Shown here piece after piece: positions 1 to 14,165 of a stretch of 64,000 nt of DNA. Numbering within the stretch: position 1 is the stretch's first letter; each line of letters begins with the position of its first letter. This stretch comes from Apteryx mantelli (Eukaryota > Chordata > Aves > Apterygiformes > Apterygidae). The stretch covers positions 27,890,553-27,954,552 of the forward strand of contig NC_089981.1 in NCBI RefSeq assembly GCF_036417845.1, written 5' to 3'. A program made the translations under genes and the position numbers. Below the pieces are notes generated by a model that searched no databases, had not been told where the DNA came from, and saw only the letters and a list, made by a program, of their open reading frames with translations.

Positions 1-330
1 GAAATTAATCAGGAGGAAATAGATGGCAGGAGAAAAACCAAATAAATGAAAAACCTAGAAAGCTATGCAGATATCAGCCCTTAATGGTAACACTTACTAA
101 AGACCTGTTACTAACTCCAGCTTAACACACATAGGGAGGATTCTCTTTTTCTTATTCTTGGAGCTCTGTGATGACAAGGCTTCCTGTGTTTCCTGTGCTT
201 CAATTATGCCACTAACTGGTGAAAGTTTCTTTTAACAGTGAAGAAGGAAGAACAGTCAGGCTAAGCTTTAAAGGCAGAAGATAAAAAGGGAGGCACACTC
301 GAAGTCATGGAATATTAGGCCCAAAGGGAC

Positions 331-351
331 TTTTTTTTTTTTTTTTTTTTT
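331..351. repeat. Poly(T) tract, 21 bases
   Basis: Uninterrupted run of T. No adjoining retroposon body was recognised on either strand, so it is recorded only as a simple repeat. Confidence 0.9.
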
Positions 352-2979
352 ACATATGACATAAAACCTAATGTAATAATTTCTGCACCCAGCCCATAAC
401 TACTGATTGGTCTACTCTAGTGTCTTTTTTTTTTTAGAAAAAAAATTTCTGGGGATTTTCACAGAAGGTAGTTTTAGTTGAAAGAGAGTGTTTGTATGTG
501 AATGAATGTTTTAAATATTTGCTCTTGATTATGTCATATGCAGCCTAACTCAAGTGCTCTAAATCATCTCATCTCTATAGACTACAAAGGAAGCACAGAA
601 AAATTCATCTGCCCCAAATCAATGTTATTAAAAAAAAAATCCTTATTTCAACACTTACAGCAAGAGACAGCTCATATCTATCTTCAGATTCTAACCTCCT
701 TCTCTCCTTGACAAGGATACGCACATACCCACAGTATCTTTTACGCATACACAGAGGAAAAATATAATGAGTTTAGCAGAGCAGAAAAACCACCATTACT
801 TTTCAACATTTCCTCTCACTAGTAAAACAAGCAAATCTTGCATTTAGAGAAAGTTAAAAATGTAAAAAACAAACAAAAAAAATCAACAGATACCTCTCAT
901 AACCACAAAAGCTAAACCACTTAAATTTATTAATAACTAGAAATCAATCTATAAAAAAATAACATGATAAAGACAGATAGACTTGGGTTCTGTGGCCAAT
1001 TTGTGAGAGTTCAGAGATGTTCCCAAGGACTTCTTCGCAGTAAGAGAGGAAGGCAAAGAAGCACAGAGATTTAATAATAGTCCAAGTATGAAGCAAGCTT
1101 GGATCAATATCATAGGAGACCTAAAGCTCTGACACACCTCTGCTGAAGAGGTTTATTTCCCCAGGGAAGAAGGGAAAACTATCTTCTCTGTGCTAAATTT
1201 GGTTAAAGATCAATTCTTTGTCAGAGCCTACTTTTCTCCCCCTTAGTAATGTGAGCCCTAGCTGGCCTGAGTTAGATTTAGAAACCTTTCCAAATACTTT
1301 ACAAACTTGCCATCAAGTCTGAAAACTCAGGACTTCCACAAGAGGAAATTATTGATGTTTCCTCTAGTAATCCTGGAGTGTGAATTGAATTCAAATATTA
1401 TATTTCTCAAATACGTGCAAAGATATACTTAGAAACATGAATTTCAGAAGCAGTCTCTATAGTAAAGGTAGCTCTTGAAACCCACTGGAGGAGTGGAAGG
1501 CATGGTCAACAGGAAAAGGACAATCCCTGAGGCACAAACTAGAAAAGGCAAAGTAATTTGCTTTAAAAAAATACAATGATATAGGAACAGGAGAAGAAAC
1601 AGACAGCAAAAGAAACAAATTGCTATAGTTTAAAACTGCTATGCAGTTCTAAGTAATGAATATTATAGGATAAAATTGTTGGCTTATGCTGGTGTGGAAA
1701 CATGTAGAAAGCAAGATTTGTTTATGTGTCTACAGATCCTGCTAATGCAAGAAATTTTCCAGTCTCCAGAGCAGTGGCATGTGCACACCTACAGAGTGAA
1801 CACATAGCTGGATAAGCACGCTAATAGAAATCATGACTACTAGGAAATGGCATACTGCTACCTAGGAATAGCTCTCTAGAAGCCTAGCTATTAAAGTTCT
1901 GCATGGGAACTGTAGATAGAAAGTCCAGAACAAAAGCATTATTTCATATACACGTCTCAAATTCTTGAGCAGATCATTAGAATTTTATAACATGCACTAT
2001 TCCATTTCCTCTCTAGCTGCTGTTCTTAAAAATACTTTTACTCTCATTAAAAAGGTTCTCTCTCCTCTTTCTGATATTCATTCTTGTTTTCAGACCTTTC
2101 TTTCATATAGCTATCATCAATGGTTCTTAATATAATTGAAGATTTTCATGCTGACTTTATTATAGTGTTTAAACTTCTCCAGAATTCTTTTAAAAAAGAT
2201 TACTGTAAAATGAATTATTTCAACATAAAGTTTAGTAGAGTGTACAAGAAAACACTTCAAAACGTCATCTCATGAGGTTCTCTCTCACAAAATGATTTAA
2301 GAAAAGTAGCAATGCCACAATTTATGGGTGCCTTTCTTGCAAGCCATCTGCCTCAAGCAAAACAGCTGCCAGTGATGCAAGCCGGGAAAGTAGCCAATCT
2401 GGCTCACATGCAACTATACACCCAAGAGAGCAATAAGCCACAAAACAGTACCCAATTATGCAAGCATTTTTGAATCCTGGGGCTCAAAACAGGGCTGAGG
2501 CAGTATGACGCAGTCTGAAGGAACTCTCGGTACTCACATACAGTGCATGAATGCTGCTCCACCACCTGATCTTTCAGTCTTGTCAGCTTTTACATAAGAA
2601 CAAAGTAGTAAATTCAATTTTACCTAAAAGCTAGCAAGATTTCTTAAAAACATAGTAACCAAATTATAATATTTAAATTGGAGGAAGGTAGCTTTAAAAA
2701 CTGCTTAAATCCCAAGACTCATGCAATACTACCTTTCATTCAAAAGACACAAAATACTTAATCATTCAGGAAAAAAGACAGAGTCAATAAATGTTTAGAC
2801 AAGTGACATTATTTTGCCCCACATATGAGACAAAATTAAACCAAGCATTATTTCTATTGTCATCTTTCACATATTACCATCTGAGTTTCACATATTTTGT
2901 TCTTTAAAAAAATAAATTTAAGAATGTGATAAAGAAATCCTCTCCAGTCAAACTGAAAGACTAGGGTGGGGTTTGGGTT

Positions 2980-3018
2980 TGTTGTTTTTTTTTTCTTTTT
3001 TCTTTTTTCTTTTTTTTC
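2980..3018. repeat. Pyrimidine-rich T/C low-complexity tract
   Basis: Runs of T broken by single C residues, about 40 bases, in PDE3B intron 1. Confidence 0.8.
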
Positions 3019-5065
3019 CTCCTGGCAGCTAGCCAGTAAGAGTCAAGCTGAGCACATCTGAGTAAATTTTGACAGTTGTAGCATATCAAATTAATTTTTC
3101 TATGCTCTTTTGTTCACAACAAGGTTTTTGCTAATTGCCAAAATATATGAAAATTAAAGTCTGCACATGTCTCAGTCTCTGAGGACCTTCTCTTCTCTAG
3201 CAAAAAGGTAGACTATGGTAGAGCTAAAATATTAATCCACACAGAGCACTTTACGTTTTGACATATTAACTGGAAGAATTAACAGTTAGTAGATAGTTTC
3301 AAATAATAATCCTAATCCACATGCATAAAGGCAAAAATCAAAACAGAACCATTATTAAACATGCAAATACATCTTATTTGGAGGTGCTGCTTTCTGTTTT
3401 GTTTCCTAACATAGCAGGAATAGTTGTTTGCCAAAAAATTATTAGGTTCACTGCTTGGCAACCCTCATAACAGTAAAAGATATTCTAAAAATTAAGAATA
3501 CAGCTATACCTCTACTATAAGCCCCTCCTTAATTTACTCCCCCCCTCAAGGTGGATTAAAAAGTCAAATTTTTGTTTCAAAGCTAGTAAATTTGAAGACA
3601 TCTCTAAATCGGTCATCTCTTTACCTCCCTTTCTCCCTCCTCCCCCAAAACAGAATTTATTATTCATAAAAGCCTTCTAGTTTGTTGGCACAAATCCATT
3701 CCAAAAGGTTCATTATGAAATATTTTATACAGTATAGTAGTTTTCGTAAGATAAAAACTAATTTGATAAACTTTGATTCTAAAAAAAGTGAACTCTAAAG
3801 AGGCTTGTACCTGTCATACACCCACTGAAACAAGCTATTCAGTTCAGCGAGCTATGCACAGAAGAGATGAGGAGCAGCTGGAGTAGGACAGAACCCTAAG
3901 GAATTCCACGTCTTCAGAAACATTAGCAGACCAAGGCAGAAGGGAAACTCGTGCTTCATCAGTTGTCACTTGCAATGTAGTTAAAGATTTACAGAAAGGA
4001 ACTCTGCTCCTCATAATTTTAACAAGTCTTTTGGAAAAAGCTCAACTATTAAAGTGGCAAAGTTAAAAGACAGAAACTCAAGATAAAAGCCCCAAAAAAT
4101 TCATTTAATAAAACATTTTCTGGTAGAAAAAATAAAGCAAAAACACATATCTAAAAGTGGGAAGAACATTCCATTACACAAAACAGCCAAAGCTAAATGC
4201 AAGATAATCCTGTAGCAGGAGTTACATTATTCATTACAGTGGAAGAATGACTTTATCAATGCATGAAAAATATTACTTCCTTGATGTTCAAATCTTTATG
4301 AAAAACAAACAAACAAACCTTTGTTCTTTTTCAGAAGAAACCCCCTCTAAATCCTTAATCATTTTGAACTGCTGGATATCATTTCCCTGAACTGCCATTT
4401 GCAAATGTTGGGAGCTTTTGAGAAACAATATTGAAATCCTGTTGCCAGATGTTGCTTAAATGTAAGTGATACCCAGTTTGTGAAGAAAACAGTAGGAAAA
4501 TGCAGGACAGGCTACACAATGTCACATATAGAATTTAATTAATATAAACATACATATAAATCAAAGACCAATATCTATCACCATTACTCAAACTTTACAG
4601 AATTTTTTTCACTTTCTCGCTTTTTCAATTTGATGAAGAATACACCTTAAAGGGTCAGGACTTCTTGCCATACACTGGACAAACATAACCGAGGATATAA
4701 TCCCTATGTAAATGTTTACAATGCTTCAAAGAAATACAACGTACAGAAAGAATAATTGCAAAACAGGAAAAACAGTACAACTCTGGTATCAGTGCATAGC
4801 ACTGAAGATTTTGAACTATGACAAATACCTCTTTTCAATAGCAAACCAAAAGTTAGTAAATACACTCTGTAGATTAAATCTTGCACCAGAAATACAACAA
4901 TATTGAGAACAATGTAGAAAGATTTCAATTCTTTCACAATTGCAGATTGAAAAATCATGCAAAGATAATGGGGGAAGGGTCTTTTCTACATTTGAAATTA
5001 ATTTAGACTGAAAGAGGGCATAAATTAGAAGAGCTCCCATTTAAGAATCTAAACAGGCAGCTCTG

Positions 5066-5095
5066 TTTTACTCAGATCTATGGATCTGAGTAAAA
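5066..5095. repeat. Perfect 13-bp inverted repeat with 4-base loop
   Basis: The arm TTTTACTCAGATC (5066-5078) is followed by a TATG loop and its exact reverse complement (5083-5095). The element could form a hairpin. No mobile-element body was recognised around it. Confidence 0.85.
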
Positions 5096-8046
5096 ATGTA
5101 ACATTTCATTCAATATAATGTACTGAACTCAAACACACATAAGGAAAACTCTTCCCTCTTGGTACAAACTGTTTGCAAGAACTTCCTACAGAGCCAATTT
5201 CTCAGCAAGAAAGAAAATGGGTAGATATGTGCATACTGCAACAAATGGCCCTTGCTTTCCTATGGGTTTGTCTCTTCTGTTCAACAGTGGGGTCTAAATG
5301 AAGTTTTCATGTTAAAACACTTGTGAGGTCTTTCTCCCATAGGTAATCTCTATCAAGTAATATAGCTCACACAGAAGCCTGCAATGAAATCCTCATTATT
5401 ACGTACAATCACAAAACTTAAAGGAACTGGATCACTCTGAAATGATCTAACAGGTTCAAAAGCTAGTAGGGAAGAGGGGCCAGATGTACAGGCAAGCACA
5501 CAACACAAACACTCTCTGTGTGCACCTTCCTACCCACACAGCAGAATCACGTAAGCCTCACTTCCTATGGGAACTGAGCTAAAAAAACCCACTTTATCTC
5601 AGATACTCTTTACTGAATAAACATATCTATTCCTCTACCAGAATTGTACTTTCTGCTCTCTTCATTACTAAAAACTGAAATGCAAGAATCTGAACGCATC
5701 TGTTGCATGAACCTCGAATGTCAAAATTGTGAATGGCGTGACAGTGTCAGGCAACCTTCCAGGAACATTTAAGGGGATAAGGGAGCTACAGTCTCTCTCC
5801 TGCCAGTGCATGATGTTGGCATTCCCATATCACATGGAAATGTTGAGGCCAAGCATTTACCCCTCACATTCAGATCAGGACAATAGCTATCCCTGACCTC
5901 AACTACAGTATAATTTTGTTACCTGCACTTTAAAAAACTTAGCTTTGCAAGTTTTAATACATTTTGACACAAGGTGCACTGTCAGTAACTAGAAACGCAT
6001 TTGCCACCGTTAAATCATGAAAACAAAACAAAAAACCAGAAAAATATCATTTAGATGAATAATGAGCCTATAAACTTTTATGACACAAGATTTACCCAAC
6101 TATTAATTGGTTTAGAAAAGTCTTCCATAGACATATTATTACTTTGTTATTTATACGGGTAGTCACACATGCATTTGAAACATCCAGGAATGGCAAAAGT
6201 TACAGTGATTGCTGAACCCAACAGGACACAAATACATATGTTGAGACGTGCCATTTCCTTAACAAAGTAATAGTGATAACATACTCATGAAGCATAAGCT
6301 GAGGAGTGAGCATTTTAGATCCTCTAACAAACGATAAGCCATGTGTGTCAGACACTAAGACATTACAAATGCTAAAGAGCCCTAAGAATATTTTCAGTCA
6401 GTCTTATTGGCCTCGCAGGTATGGGCTTTCCCTTCTGCTAAACACATTGTCCAACATTATCAGCAATCAAAGTACATAAATATTCATTCTATATAATAAT
6501 TAAACAAAAGAGAATGTGTATTTTGTGCACTATAAAAGTGTTCTGTATGCTCTGTAAAAACGTAACATTTTGACAGTTTTGTAATGATGTCCATTTGAGC
6601 AAGGATCCTATAATGAAATCAAGTTTCACTTAAGGAAAAGAAAGTTACATGATTCAAATATAACAATAGAACTTAACTGTATAAAATAACTAAAATATAC
6701 TTTGCCAATATTTCTCATCTATAATAATGTCAAGCTCCTTTTTGATCAAGGTTTCCCCCTGTTCCCACCACCACCCTAGATGGGTACTTGTACATTTAAA
6801 GGAGTTAAAACAATGACAAACACATTTGCAGGAAAATCAAAGTGCTACAAATTGAGGAAGGTCAAAAATATTACATCAGAAATGAACTTTATTCCACAAT
6901 GGCATATTTAAGCCTCAGTGTCACATTTCAATAGAAAACAGTTGAATAAATTTTATCAGTTTTTCAATGTAATTGCCAATATATCAAGAAAATGCTTTAA
7001 GTTTTGCTCTATCTTTTCTGTATTTTGAGTTGCACAATATTCCTAAAATACAACTAAAAAAAGTTGTTTTAATATTTCTTAAAATGAAGACTGAAAATAT
7101 TTAGTAACTCTATTAGTTTTTCTAGCTATGTTATATCTGATCTTCATAAGAAGCCATGAGCAGAATAAAATCCATTACAGAAAACTCCACAACAAAAATA
7201 TCCTTCCTATTATGTTTTCCAGATTAAAAAAAAACTATGTTCACTTTAAACAACTGCACAATTAAGATTAGTGCACAACATGTCTGTAGTCCCAGATTAG
7301 ACAAAAAGTTTTTTTAAACTTTGGGCAAGTTCCAATTTTTTTCCTTCATCATATCACTTTGTGGAAAAGTTATAATGATGTGCATGTCAAAGCTGCATTT
7401 CCACACCTGAACATGTTGAATATCTTTAGAATTAAAATGGAACTTGTTTTCTTGAGTTACGATATTTTGGGGGGACAGCAACAACACCACTTAAGAGGTC
7501 ACATCATGACATATAGCCATCACTTGCTTAGTAGCTTATAACTTGTTTCAAATGTTTATCACTGGTTTTGTTTGTTTTTAGGACAAGCATTACATTCTGA
7601 AATAAAAAGAAAATATATAAATACTATTAGACACAAAACAAATGAAACCAAATAATATTTCCAATGGTATGAAAATATACAGAAAGCGCCTACAGGCCAA
7701 TTTCTCCATCATCATTAATAAAAATTCCTGCTACCTTCTCCCATCATTCTTCTTCCACTATTAGTTGAATGGATCCAAAATAGTTTTCCAAAAAATACTT
7801 TTTGATTCACAGCTAAGATCCACATTGTTCACACTACAGCTTTTCATCATTGAATAAACTTTCTTGGAAAGACGCTATCAATGCCCTTCCCAAGGAAGTT
7901 CCTGAAAAACTTTCATTACAGCTTCTAACATTACTGAGATTAGTGCCATGCTGTGATATCCATGCTGGTCATAACTATATACGCAACTACTGAATCTTAA
8001 ATTCAGAGTTATCATTTGAAACTTATAATGGTCTAAGGATGTATCC

Positions 8047-8074
8047 TATTTTCAAGCTATATAGCTTGAAAATA
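8047..8074. repeat. Perfect 28-bp palindrome
   Basis: The 14-base arm TATTTTCAAGCTAT is followed directly by its exact reverse complement with no spacer. The symmetry stops at the flanking bases (C at 8046, T at 8075). Confidence 0.9.
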
Positions 8075-8899
8075 TATTCATATGTTTTATACCATTATGA
8101 CAAACTATCTCAGGTACTAAAAATCAAATAACTAAGGTAGCTTAATGTTCTTTTGGGGGCTAATGAGTAATTTAGTAAAGCCACTGCAGTGGGCAAATGA
8201 TGCCCACAGTAACCTAATACTGTTCCTGACTCCACTCCATCTCAGATAACAGCAGATTATGAATCAATCCTTATCTGCTGCAGCAGAAGGAGCTGGACAA
8301 GTTTAGGTCTTTTTACCATAAATCTGTCATGCTTAGTCATATATCAACATGCCCATTATCTAATTGACAAAAATTCATGAGTCAGATGCATGACCTCTAT
8401 AAAAAGAGACAAATGTAGCTTATCAAAAGGTAACTTAAAAGAAATTTTTTAAATTTCCCAAGTCTATATGGCAATACAGTTTTAGACTGAACTGTAATAC
8501 AAAAGGTCATGAATTTGGTAAGTGGATAAGTACCATATTCAAAACTGTGGTGTTCCAGGGGGCAAGGGGACACAAGGCTTGATTTAACATCAGCTGTGAT
8601 AGCTAATGGCCTATGATTTCAATACTCAAGCATATATTCAGCAATTCCACTTTATGATGTTACTCTAGACTGAGTATGTATAATGACTGTCAAAAATATT
8701 TGTTCAGTGAACTACAAGATTGATTGGTAATAATTTAAAATTTTATGTGCTCCATCAGTTTAACACGCTGAATATGGAAGGAAAATTACTGTTATATGCA
8801 AGAGAAAGGAAACTACTGCGTTCTTTCAGAAAGTGCTCACCATGTTCCTTGGCTGGGGTGTTCCTTGTGGCAATAAGAAACAGTTGTGTCCTCAAGTCA

Positions 8900-8900
<1 letters not shown>

Positions 8901-8927
<27 letters not shown>
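8901..8927. repeat. Poly(T) tract, 27 bases
   Basis: Longest homopolymer in the window. It creates the poly-Phe seen in spurious plus-strand frames. No retroposon body is recognised next to it. Confidence 0.9.
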
Positions 8928-8932
<5 letters not shown>

Positions 8933-11900
8933 CAGACTGTTCTTTTTCCCTGAAGAGCTTACATTCAAGACTGTTTGCTTGAAGTACAGTACTAAGCTAA
9001 GAAACTGTAAAAAGAATCACATAAAGCACTATCCTTTTTGGAGATTACAGACACGTATTTTTCATTCAGATGCAATTTGAGTTGCATATTAGAAAATTAT
9101 GATGACAAAGGCTGAGATTGACAGAAAAGATAAAACAAAAATATTTTTTCTTTGAGAAGACACCAGCTGGTACTTGGACAATACCAAAAGTCACTGCCAG
9201 GCAGAAACAAGTTCAGAGGTCAAAACCAAGTGCCAGTAGTGCTATCTTGAACAATAACCACTCTACTCAAAGAATGCTTCTGCTAATACATTAATATTAC
9301 TTCTGTGAAGAGGAAAAATACAGACTGAACCTCATAAGATTGCCAGATGTCCTGTATAATTAAGATGACATGTTTTAATGGTCAGATCTGTGCCTTATGA
9401 AAAGTACATAGGATATGGCTTTTCCCTGTATTTCTGTGGTAACAGTTGTTTTTCCAAACACGCAGAAATCAAAGTTACAGAGCATTCAGAAAAGTGGTTG
9501 TTAAGCTGATAAACTGTACTTTCCATGCACAGTTAATCAATGTATGCACAATTTAGTTCTCTGACATTGTCCCAGATTTTAACATCTTAACTCTGGCAAC
9601 CCTCAAACGCTGCCAAAATCCTACACACAAAGAGCGAGCTTGTTTCAGTTCCAGATGTGATTGTGACTAAGGAGCTGCTTCTGACCTTCCACCCTTCTCC
9701 TGCTGACCTTGGCAAAATACTTGTAAAATGGGACTGTTTATATTTATAAGTTGCCCTCTCATAAGTGGTTCATTACTGCATCATCAGTCTGCATAGAAAA
9801 CAATTACTGGTGGATTACTGATGGTAAAAGATGCATGTTTGACTTTCTTTTTATAATATTAACATGTAAATGCTTGAATCAGACTGCTAGAGGCTGGTGG
9901 GAAAGGCAAAGAAGCCAGACTGTTGCGAAATCAGCATACTATATAGTAAGCAGATAAAATACATCATTCTAAACAGCACATTTATACTGATATAGACAAT
10001 AAAAGGTCAGAAGACATGTTCCCCCCCCCCACAATTTAGAAAAACTTGAAAGCCACAGGAACAAATAACAGAAATTGCCTGCTGCTACAGTGAAGACTGC
10101 TCTCCAGTTAGTGATTAGTTGGACTTCAGCAATTTTAATGTAACCCTTCAGAATATATTTAAAATGGTGAAATCTTCTGAAGAAAAAAAACAGCTAAAGA
10201 GACATTCATCATCAGTTTAAATCTGTTAGCATGTCAAACTAACAGGTCAAATCAAGAGGGTAGATATTATGTTAACTGAACCTGTATTCAAACCAAAGAT
10301 AGATGCTGAGATTCCTAATGTTAATTTTGTGATCCATTTAAGTAAACCCATTTAACATTCTTATATGTGTGCAAGCAGTAGCCCAGATTACTTTGCACTT
10401 TCTTTACAATACTATAAAAAAATCTCTTGGAAATTAGGAATAAATTAATAAAAGCACTAAAAATTTTAGAACTACTCTGATCTTCTGAAGCAGTCTGGTA
10501 AATCTTAATCTCTGAATATTTACAGGAAATATAAACCTCATGCTTCCAGGAAATGTAAATTATGCTGTTTCTCAACTAGTAAAAATTTGTGATGTAGTAC
10601 TTCAGCATGATGGTTCATACCAGGCTGATAATACATGACTCAAGATGTGCGAGCTGCTGCAGTTGCACATAAAGCTGAATCTATCCTAGTGAAGTGTGAC
10701 ATCTTTGTAATCATTACACCATCTCAGACCCATTCATTAGGCAATTACTGTGTGATATAAGCTGCCACTTGTCAGCTGCTTTAGCTGAAGCCTCTTACTG
10801 TTTTTAAAAAACAAGATACTTCATGGTATCACCCCTCAAAGAAAACACACTGGGAATATATTATTACCCTGGGAATAAAAGCAAGTCCATAGGCAATTAT
10901 TGCAGAATAGCTGATGTATAGTGATCTAAACACCCCATAGTAACATACCCACATGTCTAAATGATTATGGGATAAAAGATTAACATAGATAGACCACTTT
11001 AAAAGTAGGGAAACAATTCAATATTTCTTTTTATTCCAATCACTGTGTGACCTCATATGTTCTTTACTGTAAACCTTCCAAAATGTGAATGGAATACAGA
11101 TTAATTATCTGATGAGTTTTCTATAATGTTCAAATTAAAAACAAAAACAAAAAGAACCCCCCAACAAACCGAAAGAATCTTCTCCAAGAGAGAGGAGAGC
11201 ATTATTATAAATTTTTTAAAGACAGAACAAGACAGAAAGACAATTGAAATAGACTGGTTTTCTTAAAAACATTAGTGTTTTACTGTACATGAGACTCCAA
11301 TATTTAAACTGAAATATATGAAAAGCTGACGTACAGTAATGGACAATATACATACATTCGTAAAAGAGATGCATAGCACAAGCAGCACACTTCTGGAAAT
11401 CAAAAAATATTTTGGTTAATATTTTAGAATCACAGCATCACTGTCACATGCTGATATTTTATAAACAATAATTTTAATGAGTGACAGAACTTGTTTCACT
11501 GCAGAAGAACAATTGTTTAATTAGTTGTGACATTCCTTTTTGGTGACATTTGTAAGTAGTCATTCATCACTGATTGAAGAAAACTGAATGTATTTTTCAA
11601 AATTCTGCATAGGAAATACATACCTGTGAAATTCTCAGACTCATAAGGTAGCCTCAGATTGGACGTAATAATTATTTTTATATCTATATTAGCATTATAT
11701 TTTCTAATTAGAAGAAGAAACATACTAACTGTCAATACACTGAGAAGGATTAGTTATGAGGGATTTACAGAGGTATTCCTATATCTAATAATACAGAAAT
11801 TTTGCCATACTTGAAAAACGATAGGCCTGGTCCATAGGAAGAGTACAATATTCCGCTTCTTTGTTATTCAGTGTATGGCCTCATACTTGCTGAATGCTGT

Positions 11901-14117
11901 TCAAAACCACTCAGATAAATTAGTTTACTTCCTCTGGCTTTGGTATACTGCTTGTCACAATACCACCTGAATAATTCACAAACATTTTTGCAAAATTAGT
12001 TGCAAAACACTCATATTGGAGTACTTAACTGATTAGTAACTGAGGCAGAAAAAGATGAGTTAATAATCTTGCTAATTTTAAGTGTCCAAAAACTGAATGT
12101 TCAGGTTCTTTCACCGCTTGTATAGATTCTAGACATTCAAAGTACTTTTGATTGACTTTGGCTAGAGCTAAGACTGCTTAGCGCTATTGCAAATCAGATC
12201 CACAGTTTCGGGGGGGGCAGGTGGTCATAAAACTAGTAGCCACCTAGGAAAAGTTAGGCTGAATGTAAGTACATTGCAACCATTGTTACAGAAATGCTCT
12301 TTGATTGCTACTTTGATGCAGATCCTAAATATTCATCAGGAAGAAGTTGATAGCTGTTTCTCCTCTTCTGGATTCCCAGATTGGCCGCTTCAATAAACAA
12401 TCATTGATGGTATCTAAAGATTTAGTCTAAGCATCCCACACTCATGTAAAATATAACCAGTTTACATAAAGGTATGTTTCATGAATGTAGTTTTAAAATT
12501 ATTAAGGTGCCACAAAACACAGGATCTCTGATGGGAGAACTGGTCTTGTTGAAACTTAAAAAAAATTCTTAGCTATTTCACAGGAAAAGTGATAGCAGGG
12601 GAACAGAAAAGTGCCTGGAAAATTTACATCTAGTAAATCAATCTTTAAGCATAATGCAAGGCTAAATTTTGAGCACATTGTGTTTGTTGAAGATTAAATC
12701 TAATCGCAGTACATCACAACAGAGTAGGAGTAAGTGTTTCCATAATTATCCATATGTATACTCTGTTGAAGACATTCATATTATCTGTACAAAACATTTA
12801 TTGTTTTAACTCAAATGGTCTACTTCAGTATTCAGTAATAACTTTTGACAGGATCTACATTGCATAGTAGTTTCATGAAGAGATATTCATTTTAGCTTTC
12901 CAAGATTTTTATACTTTTTACTAGTATTATATGTAATTCAGTCTATATGTAACTCAGTCTTTAACAGTTAAAATGATACCAAATCTAACTCACTATAGTA
13001 TCATCTAACATCTCACAGCCAATCTTCTAGATTCCTTAAACCCGTAAGTTTTTCACTAACCTTAAATGCATAGATGACAACTTGTAAAAACAGCAATATT
13101 CTTCTTTCCTTTGTTCTGGTGATATTACATTAAGCAGAAGTCCTGCCAAAATTTAATGAAGCATTTCTTTATTGAATGGTTTTGAAAATGGCTTTTGCAG
13201 AGTTTGCTGCTGTGTTATCTCTACCCATAATGCCACTATTAATCTGTAACTTTCTTGACAAAGCCTGGTGTAAGGGGCTACCCAATTTTTACCCTATGAT
13301 ACCAGTTACTATCTAGTATACTACTGATGCTATGGAGAATTCCTGTAGATCTTAGAAGCACATTTTTCTTTTACAAAATGTTTAGTAATGCATTTCTTGT
13401 GGTTTAGTCCATGAAACTTGCTTCAACACATTTAATAGTTACTGAAGTTATTAGCAAGCTTTAAAAATGAAGTCTGAAAAGATACTCTAGCACCTCAGTC
13501 CAATGGAAGAGGGTGACTTCTAGCAAGACTACTTCTAGCAAGTGACTTCTATTCTGCCAGATATTAACCTGTTTAAGCACTGAAAGCTCAGCTTGTTGTG
13601 TGATCCAGCACTTTTCCTGCTCCAGGTTTCTTCTGCTGCATGGTTCTTTACTCACAAAAAACAAGATTCTCTAGTCAACTGGGAAAACATGCATCACATC
13701 TTTCTTCAACAAGTCTACAGAGTAGTAAGTCATGAGGATCTCCACAGTTCTCTGCAAGTTTACATCCCAAGAAAAGAAAGATGGGACATGTAAAGATGTC
13801 TGGCCAATTTCTACTAGCATAGAAGAGCTAGGAATAGTAGTCAAAGGTACTGTGATGTTTCTAGTTTATTTATACAAGCTAGCAAGGAGTATGTTAGAGA
13901 ACCCTTAGCAAACTGCAAGCTGGCTAACTTAGGTAGTGCTAGCTCAGTAGCCACAGTGACTAGAGTTCAGTATTGACTCTGTACTTCAATATTTGCTCGG
14001 CTCCTTGCCCAGGATCCAGAGCCTGGGCAGAATTCTGTACTACTGCAAATATGTATTAGCAGTACCTGAACTAGTTAGCTATGTCTACACAAAATTTCAT
14101 ACCAACAGGTACAAAGT

Positions 14118-14165
14118 CGCATAGGATAATTCAGTTTGGAAGGCACCTCAGGAGGTCATATAATC
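14118..14165 (-). mobile_element. Short CR1 LINE 3'-end fragment
   Basis: The plus strand reads CATAGGATAATTCAG, then TTTGGAAGGCACCTCAGGAG, then GTCAT. This resembles the reverse complement of the CR1 3' terminus, which the young copy at 47.53 kb shows as an octamer repeat followed by GGTTGGAAGGGACC. It is about 45 bases, diverged, and lacks any coding part. Confidence 0.6.

Noticed and set aside
8720..9080. Frames with poly-Phe at 8.7-9.1 kb
   Set aside because: Created by the T27 homopolymer; no protein homology.
13461..13793. Overlapping frames on both strands at 13.5-13.8 kb
   Set aside because: Fewer than 70 codons, no homology recognised and no splice-site support.
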